A DNA stretch of 64,000 bases. It comes from JAGPUQ01 sp036677085 (GTDB lineage: Bacteria; Pseudomonadota; Gammaproteobacteria; Pseudomonadales; Porticoccaceae). The position numbers and the translations under genes are program-made. The number at the start of each line of letters is the position of its first letter. Positions within the stretch are counted from its first letter, which is position 1. The DNA is taken from NCBI GenBank assembly GCA_036677085.1, contig JAKFFI010000017.1, positions 147,587-211,586 of the forward strand, read 5' to 3'. Below the pieces are notes generated by a model. The model saw nothing but the letters and a program-made list of their open reading frames with translations, was not told where the DNA came from and did no database searches. Of the stretch, positions 18,243-27,238 are shown in pieces.

Positions 18243-18962
18243 ATGGCCAGACCCAGTGGTCGCCGCCCGGAACAACTGCGTCCGGTGAAAATACAGCGCG
18301 AATTCACCAAGCATGCCGAAGGTTCGGTGCTGGTGTCGTTTGGCGACACCCGGGTGATCTGCACCGCCAGCGTCGAACCGGGCGTGCCGCGCTTTTTACG
18401 CGGCAAGAACCAGGGCTGGGTAACCGCCGAGTACGGCATGCTGCCCCGCTCGACCAACGAGCGCATGGGGCGCGAGGCAGCGCGTGGCGGTCAGGGCGGT
18501 CGTACCCAGGAAATTCAGCGCCTCATCGGACGTTCGTTGCGCGCAGCGATCGATATGAAAAAACTCGGGGAAAACACCATCACCATCGATTGCGATGTGA
18601 TCCAGGCCGACGGCGGCACCCGCACGGCGGCGATTACCGGCGCCTGCGTCGCCCTGGTGGACGCCATTCGTTACCTCCAGCGTCGCAAGCGCATCGTCGA
18701 TGACCCGCTGCTGTACATGGTGGCTTCGGTGTCGGTCGGCATGTATCAGGGCGAGGCGGTCCTCGATCTCGACTACGCCGAGGATTCGGCGGCCGAGACC
18801 GATCTCAATGTGGTGATGACGGCGCCCGGCGGGTTCGTCGAAGTCCAGGGTACGGCGGAGGCCGCGCCCTTTTCGGGGGCCGATCTCACTGCCATGCTGG
18901 CGCTGGCGCAACGGGGCATTGCGGACCTGGTCCGGGTCCAGCAGATGGCACTGGCGCAATGA
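18243..18962 (+). CDS. rph: Ribonuclease PH
   Basis: Phosphorolytic 3'-5' exoribonuclease that trims tRNA 3' ends. It has 239 residues, the normal length. Conserved text includes RPSGRRPEQLRPVKI, SFGDTRVICTASVE, GMLPRSTNERMGREA and IDCDVIQADGGTRTAAITG, covering the phosphate-binding and RNA-contacting regions. The ATG at 18243 is chosen; the open frame upstream to 17856 is the shadow of yicC. Confidence 0.97.
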   Translation: MARPSGRRPEQLRPVKIQREFTKHAEGSVLVSFGDTRVICTASVEPGVPRFLRGKNQGWVTAEYGMLPRSTNERMGREAARGGQGGRTQEIQRLIGRSLRAAIDMKKLGENTITIDCDVIQADGGTRTAAITGACVALVDAIRYLQRRKRIVDDPLLYMVASVSVGMYQGEAVLDLDYAEDSAAETDLNVVMTAPGGFVEVQGTAEAAPFSGADLTAMLALAQRGIADLVRVQQMALAQ

Positions 18963-19030
18963 CCGACCGCCGATAACCCGGATTCGTTTTCGCGGCGGCG
19001 ATCACGGATGGAGCCCGCCGCGGCTGCCGA

Positions 19031-19804
19031 TCACAGGCCCACAATGTCGTAATCGACGATCACCGGGGCGTGACTGGAAAAGGGTTTGGACTTGTAGATC
19101 GCCGCGTATTCCACGGTGCGGACCAGATCCCGCGACACCAGCTGGGTATCGGTACGCCAGCCGTCGCCCTCCCCCAGAGTGCCGGACGGCCACCAGCTGA
19201 ACTCGTCGCTATCGGTATTGGCGGCGCGGAACGCGTCGGCGTAACCGACCTGCTCCTGAACCTGGCGCCACCACTGCCGGTCTTCGGGCAAAAATCCCGG
19301 TGAATTGGTGTAACTGGCGGCGTTCTCGATATCCGCTGCCGTCGCCGCAATACCCCAATTTCCGCAGTAGATGTAGCGCCGGCGCTTGCGGGTTATCTTT
19401 TCCATATGGGCGAGCAGCCCGCCCAAAAACCGGGTTTTGGTTTCCTGTTGCGCGGGTTCCGCACCCTGGGGCGCCAGCAGGGAAACCACGCTCAGGCTTT
19501 CGAAGTCGGCCTGCAGGTAGCGGCCGTCGGTATCGTCGCCGCTGAACAGTCCGAACCCGTAGATCAGGGCTTTGGGAACCACGCGCGTGTAGATCGCCAC
19601 GCCGTCGCGCAGCGGATCGGATGAGTCGAGGTAATAGGCGCTATATCCAGCGAGCTCAAATTCGGGTCGATCCTCTATTTCCGGGATACGTGCCCGCAGG
19701 TCCTGCAGGCAGATCAGTTCGGCGTCCTGCCCGGCCAGCCACTCGAACAGACCGCGCGCGGCGGCCTGGAAAATGCCGTCGCAGGATATGCTGATAACCC
19801 TCAT
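19031..19804 (-). CDS. crc: Crc-like catabolite repression protein (degenerate EEP nuclease fold)
   Basis: A 257-residue member of the exonuclease III fold resembling Pseudomonas Crc, for example ERxxWxxxxxxxxGYxDAxR-like spacing, YSWWP-type text (EFSWWPSG), a GWRxDxQL segment and the end SHAPVIVDYD. Catalytic residues of exonuclease III are not kept: the N-x-N-G motif reads SCDG at residues 7-10, the metal-binding Glu is Asp35 (CLQDLRA), and GDxN reads CGNWG. That points to a non-nuclease role such as assisting Hfq in translational repression. The location between rph and pyrE is that of crc in Pseudomonas. EEP-family nuclease is the alternative label. Confidence 0.8.
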   Translation of the reverse strand: MRVISISCDGIFQAAARGLFEWLAGQDAELICLQDLRARIPEIEDRPEFELAGYSAYYLDSSDPLRDGVAIYTRVVPKALIYGFGLFSGDDTDGRYLQADFESLSVVSLLAPQGAEPAQQETKTRFLGGLLAHMEKITRKRRRYIYCGNWGIAATAADIENAASYTNSPGFLPEDRQWWRQVQEQVGYADAFRAANTDSDEFSWWPSGTLGEGDGWRTDTQLVSRDLVRTVEYAAIYKSKPFSSHAPVIVDYDIVGL

Positions 19805-19900
19805 GATCGCCCCTTGTGGTGTTGGCCTGTATCATAACCCGGCGCATTCGCCGAACGACATGATACGAACGTCGTTGCGTGCACGATCCAGGAGTACCGC

Positions 19901-20536
19901 ATGCTGGCATATCAACGCGACTTCATCGACCTCGCGGTATCGCGCGAGGCTCTGCGGTTTGGCGAATTCAAGCTAAAGTCGGGCCGAATGAGCCCTTATT
20001 TCTTCAATGCCGGGCGTTTTTGCGACGGCGCCAGCCTCAACAGGCTGGGATCGTGCTATGCGGACGCGGTACTGGCCTCGGGCATCCGGTTCGATTTTCT
20101 GTTTGGCCCCGCCTACAAGGGTATCCCGCTGGCCGTCGCCACCGCGATGGCCCTGGCGCAGCGTCATGGCCGCCCTACGCCCTGGTGCTTCAATCGCAAG
20201 GAGGCCAAGGACCACGGCGAAGGTGGGACGCTGGTGGGAGCGCCGGCTGCCGGGCGCGCGCTCATCGTCGACGATGTCATCACTGCCGGAACCGCGATCC
20301 GCGACGCCGCCGCAATACTCCGCAGTGCCGGCGCAACCCTGGCGGGCGTGATGCTGGGCCTGGATCGTCGGGAGCGTGGCCAGGGAACCCGCTCGGCGAC
20401 CCAGGAAGTGGCAGAGGAACTGGACGTACCTGTGATGAGCATCATCGCCATCGATCACATCATCGAATATCTTGACGCTGCGGCGCCAGATCGGGTGGCG
20501 GCACTACGTGATTACCGAAGTACTTACGGTGTTTGA
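19901..20536 (+). CDS. pyrE: Orotate phosphoribosyltransferase
   Basis: Joins orotate and PRPP to form OMP in pyrimidine synthesis. It has 211 residues with the type I phosphoribosyltransferase PRPP loop ALIVDDVITAGTAIRDA, plus FGPAYKGIPLAVATA and FNRKEAKDHGEGGTLVGAP, the flexible catalytic loop. It is divergent from crc with a 96-base gap. The next gene starts 26 bases downstream. Confidence 0.97.
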   Translation: MLAYQRDFIDLAVSREALRFGEFKLKSGRMSPYFFNAGRFCDGASLNRLGSCYADAVLASGIRFDFLFGPAYKGIPLAVATAMALAQRHGRPTPWCFNRKEAKDHGEGGTLVGAPAAGRALIVDDVITAGTAIRDAAAILRSAGATLAGVMLGLDRRERGQGTRSATQEVAEELDVPVMSIIAIDHIIEYLDAAAPDRVAALRDYRSTYGV

Positions 20537-20561
20537 CCATGAGAAAAAAGAGAATGCAACG

Positions 20562-21254
20562 GTGAACGGGCGACCAATCCAGACGGCGCGTGCGGCAGCC
20601 GGGGCACTGGTCGGCCTGTGGCTGCTGACCGTGCTCCCTGCCGATGCGGCCAATCTCTACCGCTACCGCAATGCCCAGGGTGTCATGGTCATCGACCACA
20701 CGGTGCCGGCGAATGCCGCCCAGGGGGGCTACGAAATCCTGGCCCCGGATGGCCGGGTTCTCGAAACCGTCGCCGCGAGCGGTGACCAGACCCCTTCGGG
20801 AGAGCCCCGCGAGTCCGCACCGGTTCGCACCGAGCATCAGGAAAAGATCGACCGCTATCTGTTGAGCAGCTACAGCACGGTGGCCGATATCGAAGCGGTG
20901 AAGGCGCGGCGGCTGCAAGAGGTGGAGCGCGAAATCGGCATCGACAAAGTGCGCATCGAGGAGATCGAGCGTCAGCGCGTGGCGACGGAGGACAGCGCCG
21001 CCAACGTGCAGCGCGGCGGCAAACCGGTGCCCGCCAAACTCCTCGATGAACTGAAGGCGCTGAATCAGAAGCTCGAGCAGGCCCACAAGCGTCTCGCCGA
21101 ACACAAGCTTCAGTACACCGAGATCGAGCAACTCTACGCGGAGTACACCGCACGCTTCACGGAGTTGAAAAATGCTCATCCGGCAGCGGCTGCCGCGGCG
21201 GCGCAAACAGCGCCGGCGCCAGTGCCTGCCACTGCTCCGGCCAGTGCTCGGTAG
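20562..21254 (+). CDS. DUF4124 domain periplasmic protein
   Basis: A 230-residue secreted protein starting at GTG 20562, with a hydrophobic signal sequence (about residues 8-30, ending LPADAAN) and a DUF4124-like stretch right after it (LYRYRNAQGVMVIDHTVPAN). A helical, probably coiled-coil region follows (residues 100-200, many Glu/Lys/Arg), then an Ala/Pro-rich tail. Its function is unknown. Its 3' end overlaps slmA on the opposite strand by about 98 bases. Similar proteins follow pyrE in other gammaproteobacteria. Confidence 0.75.
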   Translation: MNGRPIQTARAAAGALVGLWLLTVLPADAANLYRYRNAQGVMVIDHTVPANAAQGGYEILAPDGRVLETVAASGDQTPSGEPRESAPVRTEHQEKIDRYLLSSYSTVADIEAVKARRLQEVEREIGIDKVRIEEIERQRVATEDSAANVQRGGKPVPAKLLDELKALNQKLEQAHKRLAEHKLQYTEIEQLYAEYTARFTELKNAHPAAAAAAAQTAPAPVPATAPASAR

Positions 21255-21792
21255 GCCGGCGGGCGAAGTCCGAACGCACGAACTGCCGCAGCTTGCCCTC
21301 CATCAGAGCCAATACGCATTCCGCCGTTGCGGACGGGGTGAGGATGGTCCGCAACTGCTCGCGCAGTTCGCCTTCGCGCAGGATCTGCCGGAGCTGGGTT
21401 TCCAGACGATCGTACAACTGACCGACGCGCTCACGCAGCCGCGCGGTTTCACCGGTCAGGGCGTCGCCGGTCAGCAAAGGCGCAATACCGGGGTTGCGTT
21501 CGGCGAACACCAGCACCAATGACGCGATCTGATGCAGGCGGTCCGTTGCCCCCGGCACCTCGTCGAGGATTATCCGGATGCGCGTGAACAGGGTTTCCTC
21601 GGTAAATTCGAGGAGACCTTCGAGCATCCTGGCCTTGCTGGGAAAATGCCGGTACAGGGCCGCTTCGGAAACCCCGAGCTCCCGCGCCAACGCAGCCGTC
21701 GTAATTTTTCCGCCCGGTGTGGCGTGCAACATGTTGGCCAGGGCTTCGAGAATTTCCTGGCGGCGGCCGGAGTTGCGATTCACCCGCGTCAT
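21157..21792 (-). CDS. slmA: Nucleoid occlusion factor SlmA (TetR family)
   Basis: A 211-residue TetR-fold DNA-binding protein that stops FtsZ ring assembly over the nucleoid. The N-terminal helix-turn-helix reads ITTAALARELGVSEAALYRHFPSKARMLEGL, typical of SlmA, and the family-specific RRQEILEALANML precedes it. Its start overlaps the argB stop by 4 bases, and the argB/slmA/pyrE neighbourhood is the usual one. Confidence 0.93.
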   Translation of the reverse strand: MTRVNRNSGRRQEILEALANMLHATPGGKITTAALARELGVSEAALYRHFPSKARMLEGLLEFTEETLFTRIRIILDEVPGATDRLHQIASLVLVFAERNPGIAPLLTGDALTGETARLRERVGQLYDRLETQLRQILREGELREQLRTILTPSATAECVLALMEGKLRQFVRSDFARRPTEHWPEQWQALAPALFAPPRQPLPDEHFSTP

Positions 21793-22757
21793 GCGGATGC
21801 GGCGATGGCGCTGGTGATCAGCGTACCGACGCCGATGTCGGTAAAAATCTCGAGCAGCACAGCGTGCTCGACCCGACCGTCAACGATGTGCGCACTGGTC
21901 ACGGAGTTGGCGACCGCCGCCAGGGCGCAGCGAATCTTCGGCAGCATGCCGCCGTAAATCACGCCTGCGTCGATCAGACCTTCCACTTCACTTGGCGACA
22001 GTCCGGTCAGCACCTTGCCTTCGGCGTCGAGCAGACCCGGGACATTGGTGAGCAGCATGAGCTTTTCCGCGCCCATCACTTCCGCCAGCTTGCCGGCGAC
22101 CAGGTCCGCGTTGATATTGTAGGACGCGCCGCCAGGCCCGGCGCCGATGGGCGCGATCACCGGGATAAAGCCGCCCCGGGTGAGCATGTCGATGACATCG
22201 GTATTGATCGCCGATACCTCACCGACATGACCGATGTCGATGATCTCGGGGGCTTCCATGTCGGGGGTCTTGCGGGTGACCATCAGTTTGGTGGCCTGAA
22301 TCAGCCCGCCGTCCTTGCCGGTGATACCCACCGCGCGCCCGCCGGCGTCGTTGATGAGGCCCACGATTTCCTTGTTCACTGCGGCGCCCAGCACCATCTC
22401 CACCACGTCCATGGTCTTGCTGTCGGTGACGCGCATGCCGTCCACGAAACTGGACTCGATCCCGAGCTGTCCCAGCAGCTTGCCGATCTGGGGACCGCCA
22501 CCGTGCACCACCACCGGATTGATGCCGACCAGCCGCATCAGCACGATGTCGCGGGCAAAGCTGCGCTTGAGATTTTCGTCCACCATGGCGTTGCCGCCGA
22601 ATTTGACGACCACCGTTTTGCCGGTGAATTTCTGAATATAGGGCAAGGCTTCGGTGAGCACCCGGGCGATGTCCCGGGCGCGGTCGCCGGCCAAGGGGAC
22701 ATCCTTCTGTTCTCGGGACTTCCGGTCACGGGACTTTCGTTCACGGGATAGGGGCAT
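21789..22757 (-). CDS. argB: Acetylglutamate kinase
   Basis: Phosphorylates N-acetylglutamate, the second step of arginine synthesis. The amino-acid-kinase fold is shown by VVVKFGGNAM, PVVVHGGGPQIG, and ITGKDGGLIQATK. The ATG at 22757 gives 322 residues with about 21 extra, highly charged N-terminal residues made by a 15-base tandem repeat (SRERKSRDRKSREQK). A TTG at 22694, with AAGGA upstream, would remove this extension and match the length of Pseudomonas ArgB. The gene is coupled to slmA and follows algC. Confidence 0.93.
   Translation of the reverse strand: MPLSRERKSRDRKSREQKDVPLAGDRARDIARVLTEALPYIQKFTGKTVVVKFGGNAMVDENLKRSFARDIVLMRLVGINPVVVHGGGPQIGKLLGQLGIESSFVDGMRVTDSKTMDVVEMVLGAAVNKEIVGLINDAGGRAVGITGKDGGLIQATKLMVTRKTPDMEAPEIIDIGHVGEVSAINTDVIDMLTRGGFIPVIAPIGAGPGGASYNINADLVAGKLAEVMGAEKLMLLTNVPGLLDAEGKVLTGLSPSEVEGLIDAGVIYGGMLPKIRCALAAVANSVTSAHIVDGRVEHAVLLEIFTDIGVGTLITSAIAASA
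22711..22752. repeat. 15-base tandem repeat at the argB 5' end
   Basis: There are 2.8 imperfect units: TCTCGGGACTTCCGG, TCACGGGACTTTCGT, TCACGGGATAGG. The unit length keeps frame and on the coding strand gives repeated Ser-Arg-(Glu/Asp)-(Arg/Gln)-Lys. Confidence 0.75.
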
Positions 22758-22788
22758 ATCGAAACCACCGCGGGTCAGTGAATGGATG

Positions 22789-25167
22789 TCAGAATTTATC
22801 GGCAAGCTCAGGGGCGACCGCTTCAAGCAGGGTGCGGAACCGCTGCTGGATGGCTCCCAATTGCTGCGCATCGTTCGCCTCGAAGCGCATCGAAACGGCG
22901 GATTCGGTATTGGAGGCCCGAATCAGTCCCCAGCCAGCGGCGAATTCCACCCGCAACCCATCGATCGCGTTGATTTCGGCATCATCGAAAGTAGCCGCAG
23001 CCCGGATGCGTTCGATCAGGGCGAACTTGTCCGCTTCGCTCACCGGCAGGCGAATTTCGGCCGTGGCAACGGAGGTTTCGAAAGCGGCGAGCACGCTGTC
23101 CAGGCTCTGCTCACGGCGACTCAGTATCTCGATCAGACGCGCCGCGGCATAGAGTGCATCGTCGAATCCAAACCAGCGATCGCCAAAAAAGATATGACCG
23201 CTGAATTCGCCGCCGAGGGGCGCTTTCAGCTCGGCGACTTTCGCGCGGATATGGGAGTGGCCGGTGCGGTACATGACGGCCCGTCCGCCGTAACCGTTGA
23301 CCAGATTGGTCAGCCGGCGTGTCGATTTGACATCAAACACCACATCGGCGCCGGAGTGACTGGGCAGAATGTCGCGCGCAAAGATCATCAGCAGTTCGTC
23401 GGGCCAGACGATGCGGCCGCTGCCGCTCACCGCCACCAGGCGATCCCCATCGCCATCGAGGGCAATACCCAGATCCGCTCCGGTGCCGGCGACCACCTTG
23501 CGCAAGTCCTCCAGATTGGCCGGACGGGTAGGGTCGGGCGGGTGCTGCGGAAAGGTCCCGTCGATGTCGCAGTAGAGCGGGATGGGATTGCAACCCAGTG
23601 CCTCCAGCAGGCGCGGTGCGATGTCGCCGGCAACCCCGTTACCGCAATCGATCACCACGGACAGCGGAGTCCGCGTCTTGATATCGCTGAACACCGTGTT
23701 GATGTAGTCATCGCGCACATCGGCTGACGAATGAATCCCCGTCCCTTCGCGCCAGTCACGCGTCAGCATGCCTCTACGCAGTTCCTGCAAGGCTTCGCCC
23801 TGCAGCACATCGCGGCCAAGCATGATCTTGAAGCCGTTGTCGCCGGCAGGATTGTGGCTCGCCGTCACCATGACCGCCGCATCAATCGACTGGAGGCGCG
23901 CGGCGGCGAAGTACAACACCGGCGTGGGCACCATCCCCACGTCAACGACCTCGCAACCGGTGGCCAGCAGACCATCGATCAGGGCAGCGCTGAGCGTGGG
24001 GCTGCTGATGCGACCGTCGCGGCCCACCGCGACGCGGCAGCCAGCGCGATCCTGCACCCGGCTGCCCAGGGTTTTGCCCAGCGCGTTCGCGAAGACGGGA
24101 GAAATGTGGTCCCCGCTCGCACCGCGAATGTCGTAATCGCGAAAGACAACTGCCGCGAAGGCCTCGGGTTCCGTGGCTGGGGCACCCGTAGCTTCGACGG
24201 CAACGGTGCTGGCCGGCTGCGGCGCGGGCGCCGGCGAATCCTGCGCGGGGGGCGGCGGTGGAGCAGCAGGGTCCAGTTCCCGCGCAGTGATGACGGCCGT
24301 GCGGCGCACCCCGGATGGCACTGTGGCAGGATCCGGTGGTGGGGTGCGGGTCACACCACGCCGCAGCAGCAGTCGCCCCCAGACGACCAACACGGCGCTG
24401 GCGAGTAACCAGGGGATGAGCGTGGCCGCGAGCGCCAGCCCGGGAGCTGCGTGTTCCGCAGCCGCGCGGTCCGGTAACCGCACCGACGCCTGCCAGCCGG
24501 GGATATTGGGGATCGGAGCCATGACCGGAGGCTGCGTGCCGGAACCCAGGGTCATGATGGCCTGTGGTGCAACGCCCGGGGACTGCTGGACGAGCGTCAA
24601 CTGACTGCGCGACTGATCGAACACGACCGCGCGCTCAAGCGCCGTCATGGGGAGCACGACCAGGAGGGCGCCGCGCGGCTGCCCGGCGTCGGGGATCTGC
24701 GCGGCCAGGATGAGCTGCCACTGGGTGGCGTCCGGCTTCAGGGCGGTAATCGCAAACGCGGTGCCCGAAAGCGCGTTGCGGACCAACTGCTGGGCGACGA
24801 ATGCTGTGGCCGGCAGGAACTCGGCCCGGGCCGTCGCGACGACCTCAATGGCCTCCGGAAATTCAGCGGCCAGCTGCAACCGGATTGTATTGGTGCCGGC
24901 AGCAGCCAGCGCCGCGCGCGTACTGTCTCTGGCGGCGATCGTGGACAGCGTGATGCGCCAGCGCGCGACCGCATCGGCAACAGCCGCGGCGGCAGCATCG
25001 GCCGTGGCATGGGCGGTGCGTGCGGCGGCAGCCGCCTGGGGTTCGGTCACCAGGGCTGCGCGCAGCCAGTTGCCGACCGGCAATGGCACCGCGAGCAACA
25101 CCACCGCCGCCAACAGAAAGGCCGGGCGCTTGAGCAGGCTGACCAGGCTGTGGATGACTCCGGTCAA
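22789..25167 (-). CDS. algC: Phosphomannomutase/phosphoglucomutase AlgC, long membrane-anchored form
   Basis: The C-terminal part (about residues 330-792) is an alpha-D-phosphohexomutase: phosphoserine loop VMVTASHNPAGDNGFK, metal loop ALDGDGDRLVAV, sugar loop GGEFSGHIFF and phosphate-binding RASNTE. The N-terminal half has two membrane helices (about 16-34 and 240-262) around an extracytoplasmic domain, then a Pro/Ala-rich linker. It supplies mannose-1-P and glucose-1-P for LPS, alginate or other polysaccharide synthesis and is a likely feeder for the glycan island. The ATG overlaps the coaBC stop (ATGA). Long AlgC forms with an N-terminal membrane region are known in pseudomonads. Confidence 0.93.
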   Translation of the reverse strand: MTGVIHSLVSLLKRPAFLLAAVVLLAVPLPVGNWLRAALVTEPQAAAAARTAHATADAAAAAVADAVARWRITLSTIAARDSTRAALAAAGTNTIRLQLAAEFPEAIEVVATARAEFLPATAFVAQQLVRNALSGTAFAITALKPDATQWQLILAAQIPDAGQPRGALLVVLPMTALERAVVFDQSRSQLTLVQQSPGVAPQAIMTLGSGTQPPVMAPIPNIPGWQASVRLPDRAAAEHAAPGLALAATLIPWLLASAVLVVWGRLLLRRGVTRTPPPDPATVPSGVRRTAVITARELDPAAPPPPPAQDSPAPAPQPASTVAVEATGAPATEPEAFAAVVFRDYDIRGASGDHISPVFANALGKTLGSRVQDRAGCRVAVGRDGRISSPTLSAALIDGLLATGCEVVDVGMVPTPVLYFAAARLQSIDAAVMVTASHNPAGDNGFKIMLGRDVLQGEALQELRRGMLTRDWREGTGIHSSADVRDDYINTVFSDIKTRTPLSVVIDCGNGVAGDIAPRLLEALGCNPIPLYCDIDGTFPQHPPDPTRPANLEDLRKVVAGTGADLGIALDGDGDRLVAVSGSGRIVWPDELLMIFARDILPSHSGADVVFDVKSTRRLTNLVNGYGGRAVMYRTGHSHIRAKVAELKAPLGGEFSGHIFFGDRWFGFDDALYAAARLIEILSRREQSLDSVLAAFETSVATAEIRLPVSEADKFALIERIRAAATFDDAEINAIDGLRVEFAAGWGLIRASNTESAVSMRFEANDAQQLGAIQQRFRTLLEAVAPELADKF

Positions 25168-26402
25168 ACCAGTATCTCCCGTTCCGGCGCCGGGTGGCCG
25201 GTGCCGCCGGTGCGCATCAGGGCAGCGATATGGTCGATCAACAGGCGCGCCAGGGGAGATTTGTTCATCCGTGGCGGGCGCAGGGTTTCGAGCGCGGAAA
25301 TCAGCAGCACCTGATTGTCGTCGCTGCCGAAACCGATTGCCGTATCCGACACGTCATTGGCGATCACCAGGTCGAGTCCCTTGCGGAGCAGCTTGGAGCG
25401 CGCATTGTCGAGGAGATTTTCCGTCTCCGCGGCGAACCCGACCACAAAGGGGCGCTCGGGCAGCGCCGCCACCGTGGCGACGATATCCGGATTGGGTTCG
25501 AGCTCGATGGTCAGGGTTTCCCGGGATTTCTTGATTTTCTGGCGGGCAACCGTGCGGGGCCGGTAATCCGCGACCGCGGCGGCGGCGATGAACAGATCGG
25601 CATCGGCAACTTCGGCCAGGCTGGCGGCGAGCATCTCGGCGGCACTGGTGACCTTGACGCAGCGCACCCGGGCTGGAACCGCCAGCGCCACCGGACCGCT
25701 GATGAGCACCGTATCGGCGCCCGCCTCGCGGGCCGCTTCGGCGAGGGCGTAACCCATCTTGCCGGAGCTGTGATTGGACAGATAGCGCACCGGGTCGATG
25801 GCCTCCCGCGTGGGCCCCGCCGTGATCACCACCTTGCGGCCCTCCAGTGTTCCGGTGGCGAAGAGTTCCGCCACGCCAAGCGCCAGTACTTCAGGCTCCT
25901 CCATCCGTCCCGCACCGACGTCTCCGCAGGCCTGATAGCCGGCCGCCGGCCCGAACACGCGGATGCCGCGTTCGCGCAGCGTGCATACATTGGTGGTAGT
26001 TGCAGGTTTTGCCCACATGGCCTGGTTCATCGCCGGCGCCACCGCCACCGGTCCGATGCTGGCGAGACAGAGCGTGGTCAGCAGATCGCCACCCTCACCC
26101 TGCGCCAAACGGGCGATGAAATCCGCGCTCGCTGGCGCCACCAGAATGACGTCCGCCCAGCGGGCAAGGGCGATGTGACCCATCGCCGCCTCGGCGGCGG
26201 GATCGAGCAGATCCAGATGGACGGGATGGCCGGACAGTGCCTGGAAGGTAAGCGGCGTGACGAACTCGGTGGCGGCGGCGGTCATCACCACCCGCACTTC
26301 CGCGCCGGCGGTCTGCAGCCGGCGCAGCAGTTCGGCGCTTTTGTAGGCCGCGATGCCGCCGGTGACACCCAGTACCACGCGTTTGTTGGCGAGAGTCCCC
26401 AT
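25164..26402 (-). CDS. coaBC: Bifunctional phosphopantothenoylcysteine decarboxylase/synthase
   Basis: Carries out two consecutive steps of coenzyme A synthesis. The N-terminal flavoprotein decarboxylase (CoaC) has GGIAAYKSAELLR, a TWADVILVAPASAD-like segment and APAMNQAMW; the C-terminal synthetase (CoaB) has ITAGPTREAIDPVRYLSNHSSGKMGYALA. It has 412 residues, the usual length for the fusion. It is divergent from radC. In Pseudomonas dut lies between coaBC and algC; here algC overlaps coaBC directly and dut is absent. Confidence 0.96.
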   Translation of the reverse strand: MGTLANKRVVLGVTGGIAAYKSAELLRRLQTAGAEVRVVMTAAATEFVTPLTFQALSGHPVHLDLLDPAAEAAMGHIALARWADVILVAPASADFIARLAQGEGGDLLTTLCLASIGPVAVAPAMNQAMWAKPATTTNVCTLRERGIRVFGPAAGYQACGDVGAGRMEEPEVLALGVAELFATGTLEGRKVVITAGPTREAIDPVRYLSNHSSGKMGYALAEAAREAGADTVLISGPVALAVPARVRCVKVTSAAEMLAASLAEVADADLFIAAAAVADYRPRTVARQKIKKSRETLTIELEPNPDIVATVAALPERPFVVGFAAETENLLDNARSKLLRKGLDLVIANDVSDTAIGFGSDDNQVLLISALETLRPPRMNKSPLARLLIDHIAALMRTGGTGHPAPEREILV

Positions 26403-26473
26403 GCCGTCCCTTTAGAGCGGGTGAATGCGTAAGATAGCACCGAGCAGGGATTTTACCGGACATGGAGGTCAGG

Positions 26474-27148
26474 ATGGCGATTCGGCATTGGCCGGCGGGC
26501 GAGCGGCCCCGGGAAAAACTTCTGGAGCGCGGGGCGCGGGCGCTGTCCGATGCCGAGCTGCTCGCCATTTTTCTGCGCACCGGGCACGCGGGCAAGAGCG
26601 CGGTGGATCTGGCCCGGGATCTCCTGGGCCAGTTCGGCGGTCTGGCCGCGCTGCTCGCGGCGGACCAACAGGGTTTCTGTGCCGGCAAGGGGCTCGGTCC
26701 CGCCAAGTATGTGCAACTGCAGGCAGTGCTCGAACTGGCGCGCCGTTACTTCAGTGCACAACTGGAGCGCGGCGACGCCTTTACGGCACCCGAGGGCGCC
26801 GCCCGGTATTTACAGGCGCATTTGAGCGGACATTCCCGCGAAATCTTCGTCGTGCTGTTTCTCGACACCCGGCATCGCCTGATCGCCACCGAGGATCTGT
26901 TTCAGGGCACCATCGACGGCGCCAGCGTCCATCCGCGCGAGGTGGTTCGGCGCGCCCTCTTCCACAATGCCGCAGCAGTGATTGTCGGTCACAATCACCC
27001 CTCCGGCGTGGCGGAGCCGAGCGCCGATGACCGCCGCATCACCGCCCGGCTGCGGGAAGCGCTGGCGCTGGTCGATGTACGCCTGCTCGACCACTTCGTG
27101 GTGGGCGCCGGGGAGGTGGTGTCCCTCGCCGAGCGAGGTCTGCTGTGA
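26474..27148 (+). CDS. radC: RadC family JAB-domain protein
   Basis: A 224-residue protein with an N-terminal helix-hairpin-helix region (RPREKLLERGARALSDAELLAIFLRTG) and a C-terminal JAB/MPN metalloprotease-like domain with VGHNHPSG and a downstream SADD. Despite the name, a DNA repair role is not established for the family. The start at 26474 is chosen because GGAGGT lies 4 bases upstream; an ATG at 26462 overlaps that ribosome-binding site. It is divergent from coaBC and upstream of rpmB, a conserved order. Confidence 0.93.
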   Translation: MAIRHWPAGERPREKLLERGARALSDAELLAIFLRTGHAGKSAVDLARDLLGQFGGLAALLAADQQGFCAGKGLGPAKYVQLQAVLELARRYFSAQLERGDAFTAPEGAARYLQAHLSGHSREIFVVLFLDTRHRLIATEDLFQGTIDGASVHPREVVRRALFHNAAAVIVGHNHPSGVAEPSADDRRITARLREALALVDVRLLDHFVVGAGEVVSLAERGLL

Positions 27149-27159
27149 GGGTCGCCGGT

Positions 27160-27188
27160 TTGCTTTAGCCCCACCGCTTTGGTATAAA
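27160..27188 (+). promoter_or_regulatory. Promoter of rpmB-rpmG
   Basis: TTGCTT (27160-27165), a 17-base spacer and TATAAA (27183-27188) with an extended TG at 27180-27181. Its quality and position, 50 bases upstream of the rpmB ATG, make it a strong sigma-70-type candidate. Confidence 0.7.
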
Positions 27189-27238
27189 GCGCGCCTTCTC
27201 GCGCGGGCGGCGTCACAGCGCCGATTTCAGAGGCGGTT

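Noticed and set aside
19031..19804. Exonuclease III (xthA)
   Set aside because: Key catalytic residues are replaced, and the position beside pyrE and rph is that of crc.
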